Origin: Streptomyces europaeiscabiei
GTDB lineage: Bacteria; Actinomycetota; Actinomycetes; Streptomycetales; Streptomycetaceae
Reading direction: 5' to 3'
Length of the DNA stretch: 64,000 bases
Assembly (NCBI RefSeq): GCF_036346855.1
Contig: NZ_CP107841.1
Location: 3,724,001 to 3,788,000, forward strand
Shown here: in pieces, positions 1 through 8,082 of the stretch
Numbering within the stretch: position 1 is the stretch's first letter
Layout of the letters: each line of letters opens with the position of its first letter
Program-made: the position numbers and the translations under genes
The notes under the pieces: model-generated
The model's database searches: none
Told to the model about the DNA's origin: nothing
What the model saw: the letters and a program-made list of their open reading frames with translations, nothing else

Positions 1-1
1 C

Positions 2-145
2 GACTCGCCCGTCCTCGGCCTCGCCGTCGGCGGCGCGGTCGTCGCCTTCGTCTTCGTCCTGCTGGCCTCGGCCATGGGCGCCTCCGGCGTCACCCCCGCT
101 CTCCGTTCCGTCACACGAAGGCTGCCGCATGTCCGTAACCGCTGA
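2..145 (+). CDS. C-terminal end of a membrane protein (5' partial)
   Basis: The frame is already open at the window edge and ends at TGA 143-145. The 47 visible codons hold one hydrophobic helix (GLAVGGAVVAFVFVLLA) and a basic tail (RRLPHVRNR), which looks like the last membrane span and cytoplasmic end of an integral membrane protein. The stop lies 17 bp inside the following deacetylase gene, so the two are probably translationally coupled. The polysaccharide context would suit a flippase or polymerase, but that is inference; the family cannot be named from this fragment. Confidence 0.55.
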   Translation, partial: DSPVLGLAVGGAVVAFVFVLLASAMGASGVTPALRSVTRRLPHVRNR

Positions 146-878
146 ACCCAGACCGACGACCACCGCCACCCCCCTCTGGGTGGCCATGTACCACTCGGTG
201 GGCGACTGCTCCGACGACCCGTACCGCATCACCGTCTCGCCCGACCGCCTCGACGCCCAGCTCGGCTGGCTGCGGCGGCGCGGGCTGCGCGGGGTCGGCA
301 TGGCCGAGCTGCTCGCCGCCCGCGCCCGGGGCGAGGGCCGGGGCCTGGTGGGGCTGACCTTCGACGACGGGTACGTGGACTTCGTCGACACCGCGCTGCC
401 GCTGCTGCGGGCGCACGGCTGCGGTGCCACGCTCTTCGTGCTGCCGGGGCGGCTCGGCGGCGAGAACGCCTGGGACCCGCTGGGCCCGCGCAAGCCCCTC
501 CTCGACAAGCAGGGCATCCGGGTGGCCGCCGGGACGGAGGGCATCGAGATCGGCTCGCACGGGCTGACCCATGTCGACCTCACCCGGGCGGACGACGAGA
601 CCCTGCGCGCCGAGACCGTCGACAGCAGGACACTGCTCTCGGAGCTGACCGGCGCTCCCGTCCAGGGCTTCTGCTACCCGTACGGCACGCTCGACCAGCG
701 CGCCGTCGACGCCGTACGGGACGCCGGGTACGCGTACGCCTGCGCCATCGACCCCGGCCCGCTGAGCGGCCCGTACGCGCTGCCCCGCGTGCACATCGGC
801 GAGGAGGACACGGCCCTGCGGCTGTTGCTGAAGCGGAAGCTGCACCGGCTGCGCAGGCGTCCCGTCGAGGGGGTCTGA
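129..878 (+). CDS. NodB-type polysaccharide deacetylase
   Basis: A 249-residue carbohydrate esterase family 4 (NodB homology) protein. Motif 1, TFDDGY (residues 77-82), supplies the general base and a metal-binding Asp; motif 2, SHGLTH (143-148), supplies the two His ligands; a later CYPYG motif also fits. The family removes N- or O-acetyl groups from polysaccharides. No signal peptide is visible, so it may act on a lipid-linked or cytoplasmic intermediate rather than mature wall. It overlaps the upstream membrane gene by 17 bp, and the next gene, a glycosyltransferase, starts 8 bp downstream, which points to one operon for an exopolysaccharide. Confidence 0.88.
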   Translation: MSVTAEPRPTTTATPLWVAMYHSVGDCSDDPYRITVSPDRLDAQLGWLRRRGLRGVGMAELLAARARGEGRGLVGLTFDDGYVDFVDTALPLLRAHGCGATLFVLPGRLGGENAWDPLGPRKPLLDKQGIRVAAGTEGIEIGSHGLTHVDLTRADDETLRAETVDSRTLLSELTGAPVQGFCYPYGTLDQRAVDAVRDAGYAYACAIDPGPLSGPYALPRVHIGEEDTALRLLLKRKLHRLRRRPVEGV

Positions 879-885
879 GGCCGAC

Positions 886-2034
886 GTGAAGGCGCTGCAC
901 ATCATCACCGGTCTGGGTGTCGGCGGCGCGGAGCAGCAACTGCGGCTGCTGCTGCGCCACCTGCCGGTCGCCTGCGACGTGGTGACACTCACCAACCCGG
1001 GCCCGGTCGCCGACGGTCTCACCGCCGACGGGGTCCGCGTCACCCACCTCGCCATGGGCGGCAACCGCGACCTCGCCGCGCTCCCCCGCCTGGTGCGGCT
1101 GATCCGCAGGGGCGGCTACGACCTCGTCCACACCCACCTCTACCGGGCCTGCGTCTACGGCCGGATCGCCGCCCGGCTGGCGGGGGTCCGGGCGGTCGTC
1201 GCCACCGAGCACTCCCTGGGCGACTCGCAGATGGAGGGGCGTCGGCTGTCCGCCGGAGTGCGCGCCCTGTACCTCGCCAGTGAGCGCCTCGGCCGTTCCA
1301 CGGTCGCCGTCTCGCCGACCGTCGCCGACCGGCTGAAGCGCTGGGGTGTGCCGGCCGCCCGTATCGAGCTCGTCCCCAACGGCATCGACCTCGCCGGTTT
1401 CCGCTTCGACCCGGACCTGCGCGAGCTGACCCGACGGCGGCTCGGGCTGCCGGAGGACGCGTACGTCGTCGGCGGCGTCGGACGGCTCGCGGCGAGCAAG
1501 CGGTTCGACGTGCTGGTCCGGGCGCTGGGCCAACTGCCCGACGAGTGCTGGCTGTTGATCGTCGGCGGTGGCCCGGAGGAGAGTGTGCTGCGGCGGGCCG
1601 CCCAGCGGGCCGGGGTCGCCGACCGGGTGCTCCTCACCGGGGCACGACCGGCCGCGGGCGCCCCCGGCGCGGATCTGCCCTCCCTGATGAACGCCATGGA
1701 CGTGCTCGCCTCGCCCAGCGCCGAGGAGGCCTTCGGGCTCGCGGTGGTGGAGGCGATGGCCTCCGGGCTGCCCGTGCTCTATGTCTCCTGCCCGGCGATC
1801 GAGGACCTGCCGCCGGACGCGAGCGCCGGCGCCCGCCGCGTCCAGGGGGGCGCGGAGTCGTTCGTACGCGCCCTGCTGGACCTCCGCACGCAGGGCCCGC
1901 GCTCCCGAGCCGTCCCTGCCGCCGCCCAGCACTACTGCATCACCCGCAGCGCCGCCCAGCTCATGGACGTGTACGCGGCCGCCGTCTCCAGCACGCCCTC
2001 GCCAACCCCGCCCCTGGGAGTGAGTTCCGCATGA
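886..2034 (+). CDS. GT4-family glycosyltransferase
   Basis: A 382-residue GT-B fold glycosyltransferase starting at GTG 886. The N-terminal glycine-rich loop GLGVGGAEQQ (residues 9-18) and the C-terminal E-x7-E signature EAFGLAVVE (about 281-289) are the standard retaining GT4 acceptor and nucleotide-sugar sites. It most likely transfers a sugar from an NDP-sugar onto a lipid-linked glycan at the inner face of the membrane. The start follows the deacetylase stop by 7 bp, and its TGA overlaps the next start as ATGA. Donor and acceptor cannot be read from sequence. Confidence 0.9.
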   Translation: MKALHIITGLGVGGAEQQLRLLLRHLPVACDVVTLTNPGPVADGLTADGVRVTHLAMGGNRDLAALPRLVRLIRRGGYDLVHTHLYRACVYGRIAARLAGVRAVVATEHSLGDSQMEGRRLSAGVRALYLASERLGRSTVAVSPTVADRLKRWGVPAARIELVPNGIDLAGFRFDPDLRELTRRRLGLPEDAYVVGGVGRLAASKRFDVLVRALGQLPDECWLLIVGGGPEESVLRRAAQRAGVADRVLLTGARPAAGAPGADLPSLMNAMDVLASPSAEEAFGLAVVEAMASGLPVLYVSCPAIEDLPPDASAGARRVQGGAESFVRALLDLRTQGPRSRAVPAAAQHYCITRSAAQLMDVYAAAVSSTPSPTPPLGVSSA

Positions 2035-2699
2035 CCGACCGCACGCCTGAACGTATGACCGACACTTCTCACCGTGGACCGGCTCACGGCGTCCGCACCA
2101 GGTCCCTGCCCTCCTGGTCCCTGCTCGCCGCCGGTGCGCTGCTGGGCGGGGCGGCCGGGGGCGCGTACGGCGTGGTGAAGGCGCCCGTCTACACCGCCAC
2201 CAGCTATGTCGTCGTCGTGCCCACCGAGGGATCGGACACCCAGTCGGCGCTCGGTTTCGCGCAGGCGTACGGGCGGGTGGCGACGCAGGTCGCGGTGCTC
2301 GGGGACGCCCAGGTGTGGGCGGGGGTGCCGATCGGGACGCTGAGGAAGAGCGTGCGGACGGCGACCTCGCCGGACGCGCCGATGGTCGCCGTGTCCGCCA
2401 CCTCCTCACGCCCGGACCTCGCCGCCGACATGGCCAACGCCGTCACGCGGGCGCTGACCCGGCACGCGAACGACTCCGAGAGGTTGACGCGCGTCGAGCT
2501 GCGGCAGTTCGCCCGTGCGACCAGGCCGACCGAGGCGTCCTCGGCGTCGCCGACGGTCACCGGTCTGGTGGGTGCCGCGGCCGGCGGGCTCCTCGGCGGG
2601 CTGGCCCTGCTGGTCCGGCCCCGGCGCACCCCCCAGGTCCCGCCCGCGGCCTCCGTACCCGGCCCCGCTCTCGCCGCCGACACCCACGGACAGCTGTGA
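2031..2699 (+). CDS. Wzz/YveK-like polysaccharide chain-length protein
   Basis: A 222-residue protein. ATG 2031 is chosen because it makes an ATGA overlap with the glycosyltransferase stop and places the first hydrophobic segment (about residues 29-46) after a short polar head. A second hydrophobic, glycine-rich segment lies near 175-190, followed by a basic and Pro/Ala-rich tail, so an extracytoplasmic domain sits between two membrane anchors. This is the arrangement of Wzz-type polysaccharide co-polymerases and BY-kinase adaptors, which set chain length. There is no kinase domain here. The stop overlaps the next gene as GTGA. Confidence 0.72.
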   Translation: MTDRTPERMTDTSHRGPAHGVRTRSLPSWSLLAAGALLGGAAGGAYGVVKAPVYTATSYVVVVPTEGSDTQSALGFAQAYGRVATQVAVLGDAQVWAGVPIGTLRKSVRTATSPDAPMVAVSATSSRPDLAADMANAVTRALTRHANDSERLTRVELRQFARATRPTEASSASPTVTGLVGAAAGGLLGGLALLVRPRRTPQVPPAASVPGPALAADTHGQL

Positions 2700-3877
2700 C
2701 CAGCACACTGCACACGGGGACGAGAACCACCCTGCGTGCCGAACTCTGCACCGACGAGGACGAGTTCGCCGAGCTGGCGGGGCCCTGGGACCGCCTGTAC
2801 CGGCGATGCGGCGCGGCCACACCGTTCCAGAGCCACGCCTGGCTGCACTCCTGGTGGCTGTCGTACGGCACCCCCGGCAGACTCCGGCTGGTCCTCGTCC
2901 GCGACGGTGCCGAGCTGCGCGCGGTCGCTCCGCTGCTGCTCGTACGGCATCCGGTCCCCGCCCTTGTCCCGCTCGGCTGCCCGATCTCCGACTTCGCGGA
3001 CGTGATCGTCGACGACGAGTACGCCGATCAGGCGTCGGACGCGCTCGCCGAGGGGCTGTCGGCCGCCGCCCGGACCGCGCTGATCGACTTCCGTGAGGTA
3101 CGACCGGGGGCCGCCGTCGAACGGATCTACGACCGCTGGCGCGGTCCGCGCCGCAAGGTGGCCGACTCCGTCTGTCTGGAGCTGCCCGCCCAGCCCATGG
3201 ACGAGCTGCTCAAGCGGCTGCCCAGCTCCCGGGCCCAGCGGGTGCGCGCCAAGCTCCGCAAGCTCGGCGACCTCGGTATCGAACCGCGTGCCGTACGCGC
3301 CGAAGAGGTGGACTCGGCCCTGCGGACCATGCTGGATCTGCACCGCCTCCAGTGGCAGGACCGCAAGGTGACCACCGAGCACATGCGGCCCCGCTTCTCC
3401 GAGCATCTGGCCCGCTCGGTCGAGCCGATGGTGCGCTCGGGAGACGCCGTGGTGACCGAGTTCCGGCTGGGCGGCGACGTCCTGGCCGTCGACGTCACCC
3501 TGCTGTCGCGCCGACTGGCGGGTGGATACCTCTACGGCGCCCATCCGCGCCTGCGCGAACGCAAGGCGGACGTCGCCACCATGCTGCTCAACGCCTGCGC
3601 CGGGCAGGTCGGCGCGGGCTCCCACCAGGTGCTGAGCCTGCTGCGGGGGGCCGAGCCGTACAAGCTGCGCTGGCGCCCGGACACCGTTGTCAACCAGCGG
3701 CTGCTGCTCGCCCGCCGCCGCACCGCGCCGCTCCTGTCGGCGGTCGCCTACGACGCGGCGGCCCGCCTCCGCGGCAAGGAACTGATCCGCCGGTGGCGGG
3801 CGCGGAAGGACCCCGAGCAGAACCGGGATCGAGGGGAACAGCCGGAGCGGAAGGAACCCGGTGGCGGCGGGCGGTGA
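2696..3877 (+). CDS. BioF2-like GNAT acyltransferase (Acetyltransf_6)
   Basis: A 393-residue protein beginning at GTG 2696, coupled to the upstream gene by GTGA. The two-part layout, an N-terminal SHAWLHSWW region and a C-terminal DVTLLSRRLAGGYLYGAH region, resembles the BioF2/FemAB-like GNAT superfamily that often sits in polysaccharide clusters under the cellulose-biosynthesis acetyltransferase label. The expected role is N- or O-acylation of a sugar or aminoacyl group on the polymer. The tail after residue about 365 is charged and low-complexity. It is the last gene of the first plus-strand operon; the next gene is convergent, 22 bp away. Confidence 0.78.
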   Translation: MTSTLHTGTRTTLRAELCTDEDEFAELAGPWDRLYRRCGAATPFQSHAWLHSWWLSYGTPGRLRLVLVRDGAELRAVAPLLLVRHPVPALVPLGCPISDFADVIVDDEYADQASDALAEGLSAAARTALIDFREVRPGAAVERIYDRWRGPRRKVADSVCLELPAQPMDELLKRLPSSRAQRVRAKLRKLGDLGIEPRAVRAEEVDSALRTMLDLHRLQWQDRKVTTEHMRPRFSEHLARSVEPMVRSGDAVVTEFRLGGDVLAVDVTLLSRRLAGGYLYGAHPRLRERKADVATMLLNACAGQVGAGSHQVLSLLRGAEPYKLRWRPDTVVNQRLLLARRRTAPLLSAVAYDAAARLRGKELIRRWRARKDPEQNRDRGEQPERKEPGGGGR

Positions 3878-3899
3878 GCGGCCCGCCGCCGGCTCCGGA

Positions 3900-5327
3900 T
3901 CACCGGTAGCGCGCCCACCAGTCCGTGCGGATGCAGAGCTTCCCGCCGATCCAGTACTCCACCCAGTCACCCAGTTCCAGCGGCGAGCAGTTCGGACGTA
4001 CGGGCGTGGTGGGAGCCGGCTTGGGCGTGGGCGTGGGAGTCGGCTTCGGGGTCCCGGTCGCGTCGCGGCCGAAGAGCATCGACCGGTACACCTGCGCCGC
4101 GTTCGGGTTGCTCGCACACTGCCAGACGCCGTGCGGGCAGTAGTCCGTGAGCGTGTTGTAGAGCGGTTTGTGCTCGTCCATCCAGGCGAGCATGCGCCTC
4201 ATGTACTCCGGGTTGTCGCCGTTGCGGAAGAGTCCCCACTCCGCATATGAGATGGGCTTCTTGTGCGCCTTCGCGAAATCGACGTGTGCCTGCAGGCCGT
4301 ACGGTTCCTTCACCTGCTCGTCGAAGGTGATTCCGCGCGGCTGGTCGTAGGAGTCCATGCCGATGATGTCGACCGTGTCGTCCCCCGGATAACACTGCGT
4401 CCAGGGAACCGCGTCCCGGCCCCTGTTCGGGGTCCAGTCGAACTTGAATTTCTGGCCCGGCACCGCGCGCATCGTGGTGACGATCCTGTTCCAGTACTTC
4501 TTCCAGCTCTCCGGGTCGGGTCCGCAGCGATGGGTGTACGTGATGCCGTTCATCTCCCAGCCGAGCACGATCACCGTGTCCGGGATCTTCAACTCGACCA
4601 GCCGCTGCGCGAGCCGACGGTAGTGGTGGTCGAACTCGCCGGCGGCGGCGCGGGCCAGCAGCGCGCGGACCTCCCGGTCGGAGACGCCCTCCTCGTTGCG
4701 CTCCATCATGGGCACGTTGAGGACGAACATCCGGTCGTCCTCGTCCAGCCGCCATTCCGCCCAGGAGTCCAGGAAGCCGGGCAGGCCCTCGATGTTGGAC
4801 CAGCGGTCGCCCGGCAGGTAGGTGTGCGCCACCCGCAGGTCGGAACCGCCCAGCCAGTCGCTCAGCTCGGCGATCCGGGCGACGCCGCGGGGCCCGTAGT
4901 GCAGGTAGGCGCCGATGGCCGGCGACTGCTCGGGACGCTTCGCGGTCTCGGAAGGAGCGGCCGGTACGGGCGAGGTGCCCGGCGGCGGGACGGATGCGCT
5001 CGGTGCGGCCGGTGCCGTCGGCACGGTGGGGACGGGCGCCTGGGTGACCGGCACCGGGGTCACGGCGGCGGGTGCCGCCGGGACCGTGGGTGCGGCCGGG
5101 ACCGTGGGTGCGGCCGGGACCGTGGGTGCCGCCGGGACCGTGGGTGCCGCCGGGACCGCCGGAACGACCGGTGCCGGTGGGTCGGTCGCCCGGACCACCG
5201 CCCGCGCACCCATGGCGTACACAGGGACCGCCGCGAGGGCGAACGACGCGACCACGCCGGCCGCGACGAGCGCCAGCCGTCTGTTGCGGGGCCTCCTGTG
5301 CCCGGGCCGCCGCTGATGTGGAGCCAT
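3900..5327 (-). CDS. Secreted GH26-like glycoside hydrolase with VPAAPT linker
   Basis: A 475-residue protein. ATG 5327 is preferred over an in-frame ATG at 5354 because an AGGAGAGGGGAG ribosome site lies just before it. After a basic N-terminus and hydrophobic signal segment (about residues 17-40) comes a Pro/Ala/Val linker with five VPAAPT hexapeptides, then a TIM-barrel-like domain. VIVLGWEMNG (acid/base Glu about 258) and ISYAEWGL (nucleophile Glu about 363) match GH26 endo-mannanase and related enzymes. A Pro/Thr stretch and a short C-terminal module (NCSPLELGDWVEYW) follow. It probably cuts or remodels the polysaccharide made by the neighbours. Substrate is unknown. Confidence 0.75.
   Translation of the reverse strand: MAPHQRRPGHRRPRNRRLALVAAGVVASFALAAVPVYAMGARAVVRATDPPAPVVPAVPAAPTVPAAPTVPAAPTVPAAPTVPAAPAAVTPVPVTQAPVPTVPTAPAAPSASVPPPGTSPVPAAPSETAKRPEQSPAIGAYLHYGPRGVARIAELSDWLGGSDLRVAHTYLPGDRWSNIEGLPGFLDSWAEWRLDEDDRMFVLNVPMMERNEEGVSDREVRALLARAAAGEFDHHYRRLAQRLVELKIPDTVIVLGWEMNGITYTHRCGPDPESWKKYWNRIVTTMRAVPGQKFKFDWTPNRGRDAVPWTQCYPGDDTVDIIGMDSYDQPRGITFDEQVKEPYGLQAHVDFAKAHKKPISYAEWGLFRNGDNPEYMRRMLAWMDEHKPLYNTLTDYCPHGVWQCASNPNAAQVYRSMLFGRDATGTPKPTPTPTPKPAPTTPVRPNCSPLELGDWVEYWIGGKLCIRTDWWARYR
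5071..5160. repeat. 18-bp tandem repeat in the hydrolase linker
   Basis: Five near-identical 18-bp units encode the hexapeptide VPAAPT on the minus strand. Copies differ only at third positions (GCC/GCG), which fits recent slippage. The repeat sets the length of the linker between membrane and hydrolase domain. Confidence 0.85.
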
Positions 5328-5500
5328 GACCGCTCCCCTCTCCTCTTTCTTCACTTCACTGCTTTCCGCCGCCGATTTCCACCTACTGACAATCAGTCAT
5401 ACGAATATGAATTCCGCCAACTGGGGCTACGGCCTTCGGGTGCCCGAATCGCCCGCACGGGTGACCCGACGTCAAAGAAATGTGCGAGGACCCCGACGAA
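5328..5500. promoter_or_regulatory. Divergent promoter region, hydrolase / ATP-grasp operon
   Basis: These 173 bp separate two divergent genes and are clearly less GC-rich than the surroundings. An inverted repeat ACTGA-CAA-TCAGT lies at 5385-5397, and an AT-rich CATACGAATATG stretch follows at 5399-5410. They are candidate operator or promoter parts. No confident -35/-10 pair was found. Confidence 0.4.
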
Positions 5501-6772
5501 ATGAACGTGTCGCCGCTCGACCTCCGCGTTCCGGCCGTTCTGCTGCGGACGGACCGCAATCCCTTCCATCACGGAACGCTGGGAGCCGTACGGTCCCTGG
5601 GCCGCGCCGGTGTGGAGGTGCACCTGGTCGCCGACTGCGCGGGAAGCCCCGTAGGCAGCTCGCGGTTCATCCACGCGACGCACGCCCCGCCCCGCCTCGG
5701 CGCCTCCCTCGACGAGTTCGCCGCCGTTCTGCGCCGAGTGGCGGCCCGGGTCGGCCGTCCGGCCGTCCTGGTCCCCCTGGACGACGCGAGCGCCGTGGCC
5801 ACCGGCCTGCTGCGCGAGGAGCTGACGGACGGCTACCTGCTCCCGGCCGGACCAGCCGCCCTCGCCGAGCAGGTGGCCGACAAGGCGGAACTGGCCACGC
5901 TGTGCGGGCGCCTGAACCTCGCGCACCCGGCGACGACGGTCCCCGCCGGCCCGGCGGAGGCGGCGGCGGCGGCCAGGGAGCTGGGACTTCCGGTGGTGGC
6001 CAAGTGGAGCCGCCCTTGGCTGCTGCCCGCCGACACGGGGCTGCGCAGCACGGTGGTGGTGCGCTCGGCCGGGGAGGCCGCGGCCCTGTACCGGCGCTCG
6101 GAACAGGCGGGCAGCCGGTTGCTCCTCCAGGCGTTCCTGCCGCCGGGGCTCGATCACGACTGGTTCTTCCACGGGTACGCCGACCGTGCCGGGGTCGTGC
6201 GCGGCGGCGGCCCCGGACGCAAGCTGGCCGCCTGGCCGCGCGGCGCGGGCCTGACCACAGTCGGCCGCTGGACCCCGAACCCGGAGGTGCAGGCCCTCGC
6301 CGAGCGGCTGACCGGCGCGCTCGGCTACCGGGGCGTGTTCGACCTCGACTTCCGCCGCGAGGACCGCACCGGCGCCTACCACCTGCTCGACTTCAACCCA
6401 CGCCCCGGCGCCCAGTTCCGGCTCTTCACGGACACGGCCGACATCGACGTCGTACGCGCCCTGCATCTGGATCTGACCGGCCGCCAGGTCCCGGACGGGT
6501 CGCCCGTGCCGGGCCGGACCTTCGTCGTGGAGAACTACGCGCCGCTCGCCGCGCTGCGTCCCCCGCCCCTCCCGTACCCGCCGTCCCGACACGGTGCGCG
6601 CGAGCTGGCCTGGTACGCGCGGGACGACCGCGCCCCCGGCCTCGCGCTGTGGTCGCTGTGGCCGCGCCGCGCGCTCGGCCGGCTGCTGGCACCCCGCACG
6701 CCCCTTCCCGTCCAGCACGACCACGCTCCCGTCGAGAACCGCGCCAAGAACGAGAAAGCGAGCAGCCCCTGA
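5501..6772 (+). CDS. ATP-grasp carboxylate-amine ligase-like protein
   Basis: A 423-residue ATP-grasp enzyme. ATG 5501 is preferred to ATG 5480 because GAGGA at 5485-5489 sits at usable spacing before it. The N-terminal domain (VPAVLLRTDRNPFHHG) and the later ATP-grasp pieces (VVAKWSRPW, RLLLQAFLPPGLDHDWFFHG, and LLDFNPRPGAQFRLF with metal-binding Asn and acidic residues) match carboxylate-amine/thiol ligases. The family joins a carboxylate to an amine through an acyl-phosphate. In this context it may attach an amino acid to the glycan or make a small modified precursor. The stop overlaps the oxidoreductase start (TGATG), so the two form a unit. Confidence 0.8.
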   Translation: MNVSPLDLRVPAVLLRTDRNPFHHGTLGAVRSLGRAGVEVHLVADCAGSPVGSSRFIHATHAPPRLGASLDEFAAVLRRVAARVGRPAVLVPLDDASAVATGLLREELTDGYLLPAGPAALAEQVADKAELATLCGRLNLAHPATTVPAGPAEAAAAARELGLPVVAKWSRPWLLPADTGLRSTVVVRSAGEAAALYRRSEQAGSRLLLQAFLPPGLDHDWFFHGYADRAGVVRGGGPGRKLAAWPRGAGLTTVGRWTPNPEVQALAERLTGALGYRGVFDLDFRREDRTGAYHLLDFNPRPGAQFRLFTDTADIDVVRALHLDLTGRQVPDGSPVPGRTFVVENYAPLAALRPPPLPYPPSRHGARELAWYARDDRAPGLALWSLWPRRALGRLLAPRTPLPVQHDHAPVENRAKNEKASSP

Positions 6773-8031
6773 TGTACGACCTGCTGGTGGTGGGCGCCGG
6801 CCCGTACGGCCTGTCCATCGCGTCCCATGCCGCGACCGCCGGGCTCAGCCTGCGCGTCCTCGGCCGTCCCATGGCGTCCTGGCGCGACCACATGCCGCCC
6901 GGCATGTTCCTCAAGTCCGAACCCTGGGCATCCAACCTGTCCGATCCCGAGGGACGTTGGCGGCTGGACGTGTACTGCGCCGAGCAGGGCTTCGAGGCCC
7001 GCCACGGCCGTCCGATCCCCGTCGGCACGTTCGCCTCGTACGGCCTCTGGTTCGCCCGGAACGCCCTCCCGCCCGTCGACGAACGGATGGTGACGCATCT
7101 TCAACGGTGCTGTGGCGGCTTCGAGGCGGTCCTGAACGACGGCGAAGTGGTCCGCGCCCGCACGGTGGCCCTCGCCATCGGCGTCGTCCCCTTCGTCGAA
7201 GTGCCGTCCGTACTGCGCGAACTGCCCCCCACCCGGGTCTCCCACAGCAGCCATCACCGCGACCTCGACCGTTTCCGGGGCAGGGACGTCACGGTGATCG
7301 GTGGGGGCCAGGCGGCCCTGGAGACGGCCGCGCTGCTGGCCGAACAGGGCACGCGCGTAAGAGTGCTGGCCCGCTCCGGCACCCTGCGGTGGAACGACGT
7401 CCCGCCCCCTCTGGAGCGCTCCCTGTGGCAGTCGGCCCGATCCCCGCACAGCGGTCTGGGCTGCGGCTGGCGCAACTGGTTCTACGCGGAGCGTCCGGGC
7501 TGGTACCGGCGCCTGCCGGAGGCGAGACGGGTGCGGGTCGCGGCCGAGGCGCTGGGACCCGCGGGCGCCTGGTGGGTACGCGACCGCATCGAGCCGGCCG
7601 TCGAGGTACGGCTCGGCCAGGAGGTCGCGGTGGCGTACGAGACGGGCGGCGCCGTACGCCTGGAGACGGTGGGCCGGGGCGGTGAGCTGACCTCGCTGGA
7701 CACCGAACACGTCATCGCGGCCACGGGGTTCCGGGCCACCTGCGAGCGGCTGGACCTGCTGGCGAGTGACGTACGCGCGGACGTGGTGCCCCTCGCCGAC
7801 GGCTCGCCCTCGGTCGGGCCGGACTTCGAGTCCTCGGTCCCGGGTCTCTTCCTCGCGGGTCTCACCACCGCCGCCGGCTTCGGCCCCGCGATGCGCTTCG
7901 TGTACGGCGCGTCGTACACGGCTCCGGCCCTCGTGCGAGGGGTACGGCAGCGGCTGCGCTCGGGCGTGCCCGGCGGGCGGATCCCGGTGCCGGAGGCGCG
8001 GGCCGACCTGGCTCCGACCACCGGGGCGTGA
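6772..8031 (+). CDS. FAD/NAD(P)-dependent oxidoreductase (lysine/ornithine monooxygenase-like)
   Basis: A 419-residue flavoprotein. The N-terminal VVGAGPYG (residues 6-13) is the FAD-binding dinucleotide fold; a second glycine motif VIGGGQAALE (about 175-184) is the NAD(P)H site; ATGFRATCERL near residue 320 is the typical ATGY-like motif. This layout fits class B flavin monooxygenases and lysine/ornithine N-hydroxylase-like proteins. It starts at ATG 6772 inside the stop of the ATP-grasp gene, so the two are coupled and probably act in sequence on the same small molecule or glycan substituent. The substrate is not evident. Confidence 0.8.
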   Translation: MYDLLVVGAGPYGLSIASHAATAGLSLRVLGRPMASWRDHMPPGMFLKSEPWASNLSDPEGRWRLDVYCAEQGFEARHGRPIPVGTFASYGLWFARNALPPVDERMVTHLQRCCGGFEAVLNDGEVVRARTVALAIGVVPFVEVPSVLRELPPTRVSHSSHHRDLDRFRGRDVTVIGGGQAALETAALLAEQGTRVRVLARSGTLRWNDVPPPLERSLWQSARSPHSGLGCGWRNWFYAERPGWYRRLPEARRVRVAAEALGPAGAWWVRDRIEPAVEVRLGQEVAVAYETGGAVRLETVGRGGELTSLDTEHVIAATGFRATCERLDLLASDVRADVVPLADGSPSVGPDFESSVPGLFLAGLTTAAGFGPAMRFVYGASYTAPALVRGVRQRLRSGVPGGRIPVPEARADLAPTTGA

Positions 8032-8037
8032 CGGGCT

Positions 8038-8074
8038 CGGGTGCCGGGCGGCGCGCTGCGCGTCCCGGCACCCG
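8038..8074. terminator. Bidirectional hairpin between oxidoreductase and chaplin gene
   Basis: A perfect 11-bp stem (CGGGTGCCGGG at 8038-8048 with CCCGGCACCCG at 8064-8074) sits 6 bp after the oxidoreductase stop and 8 bp before the end of the convergent chaplin gene. It can serve both. Confidence 0.7.
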
Positions 8075-8082
8075 AAAGCGGC

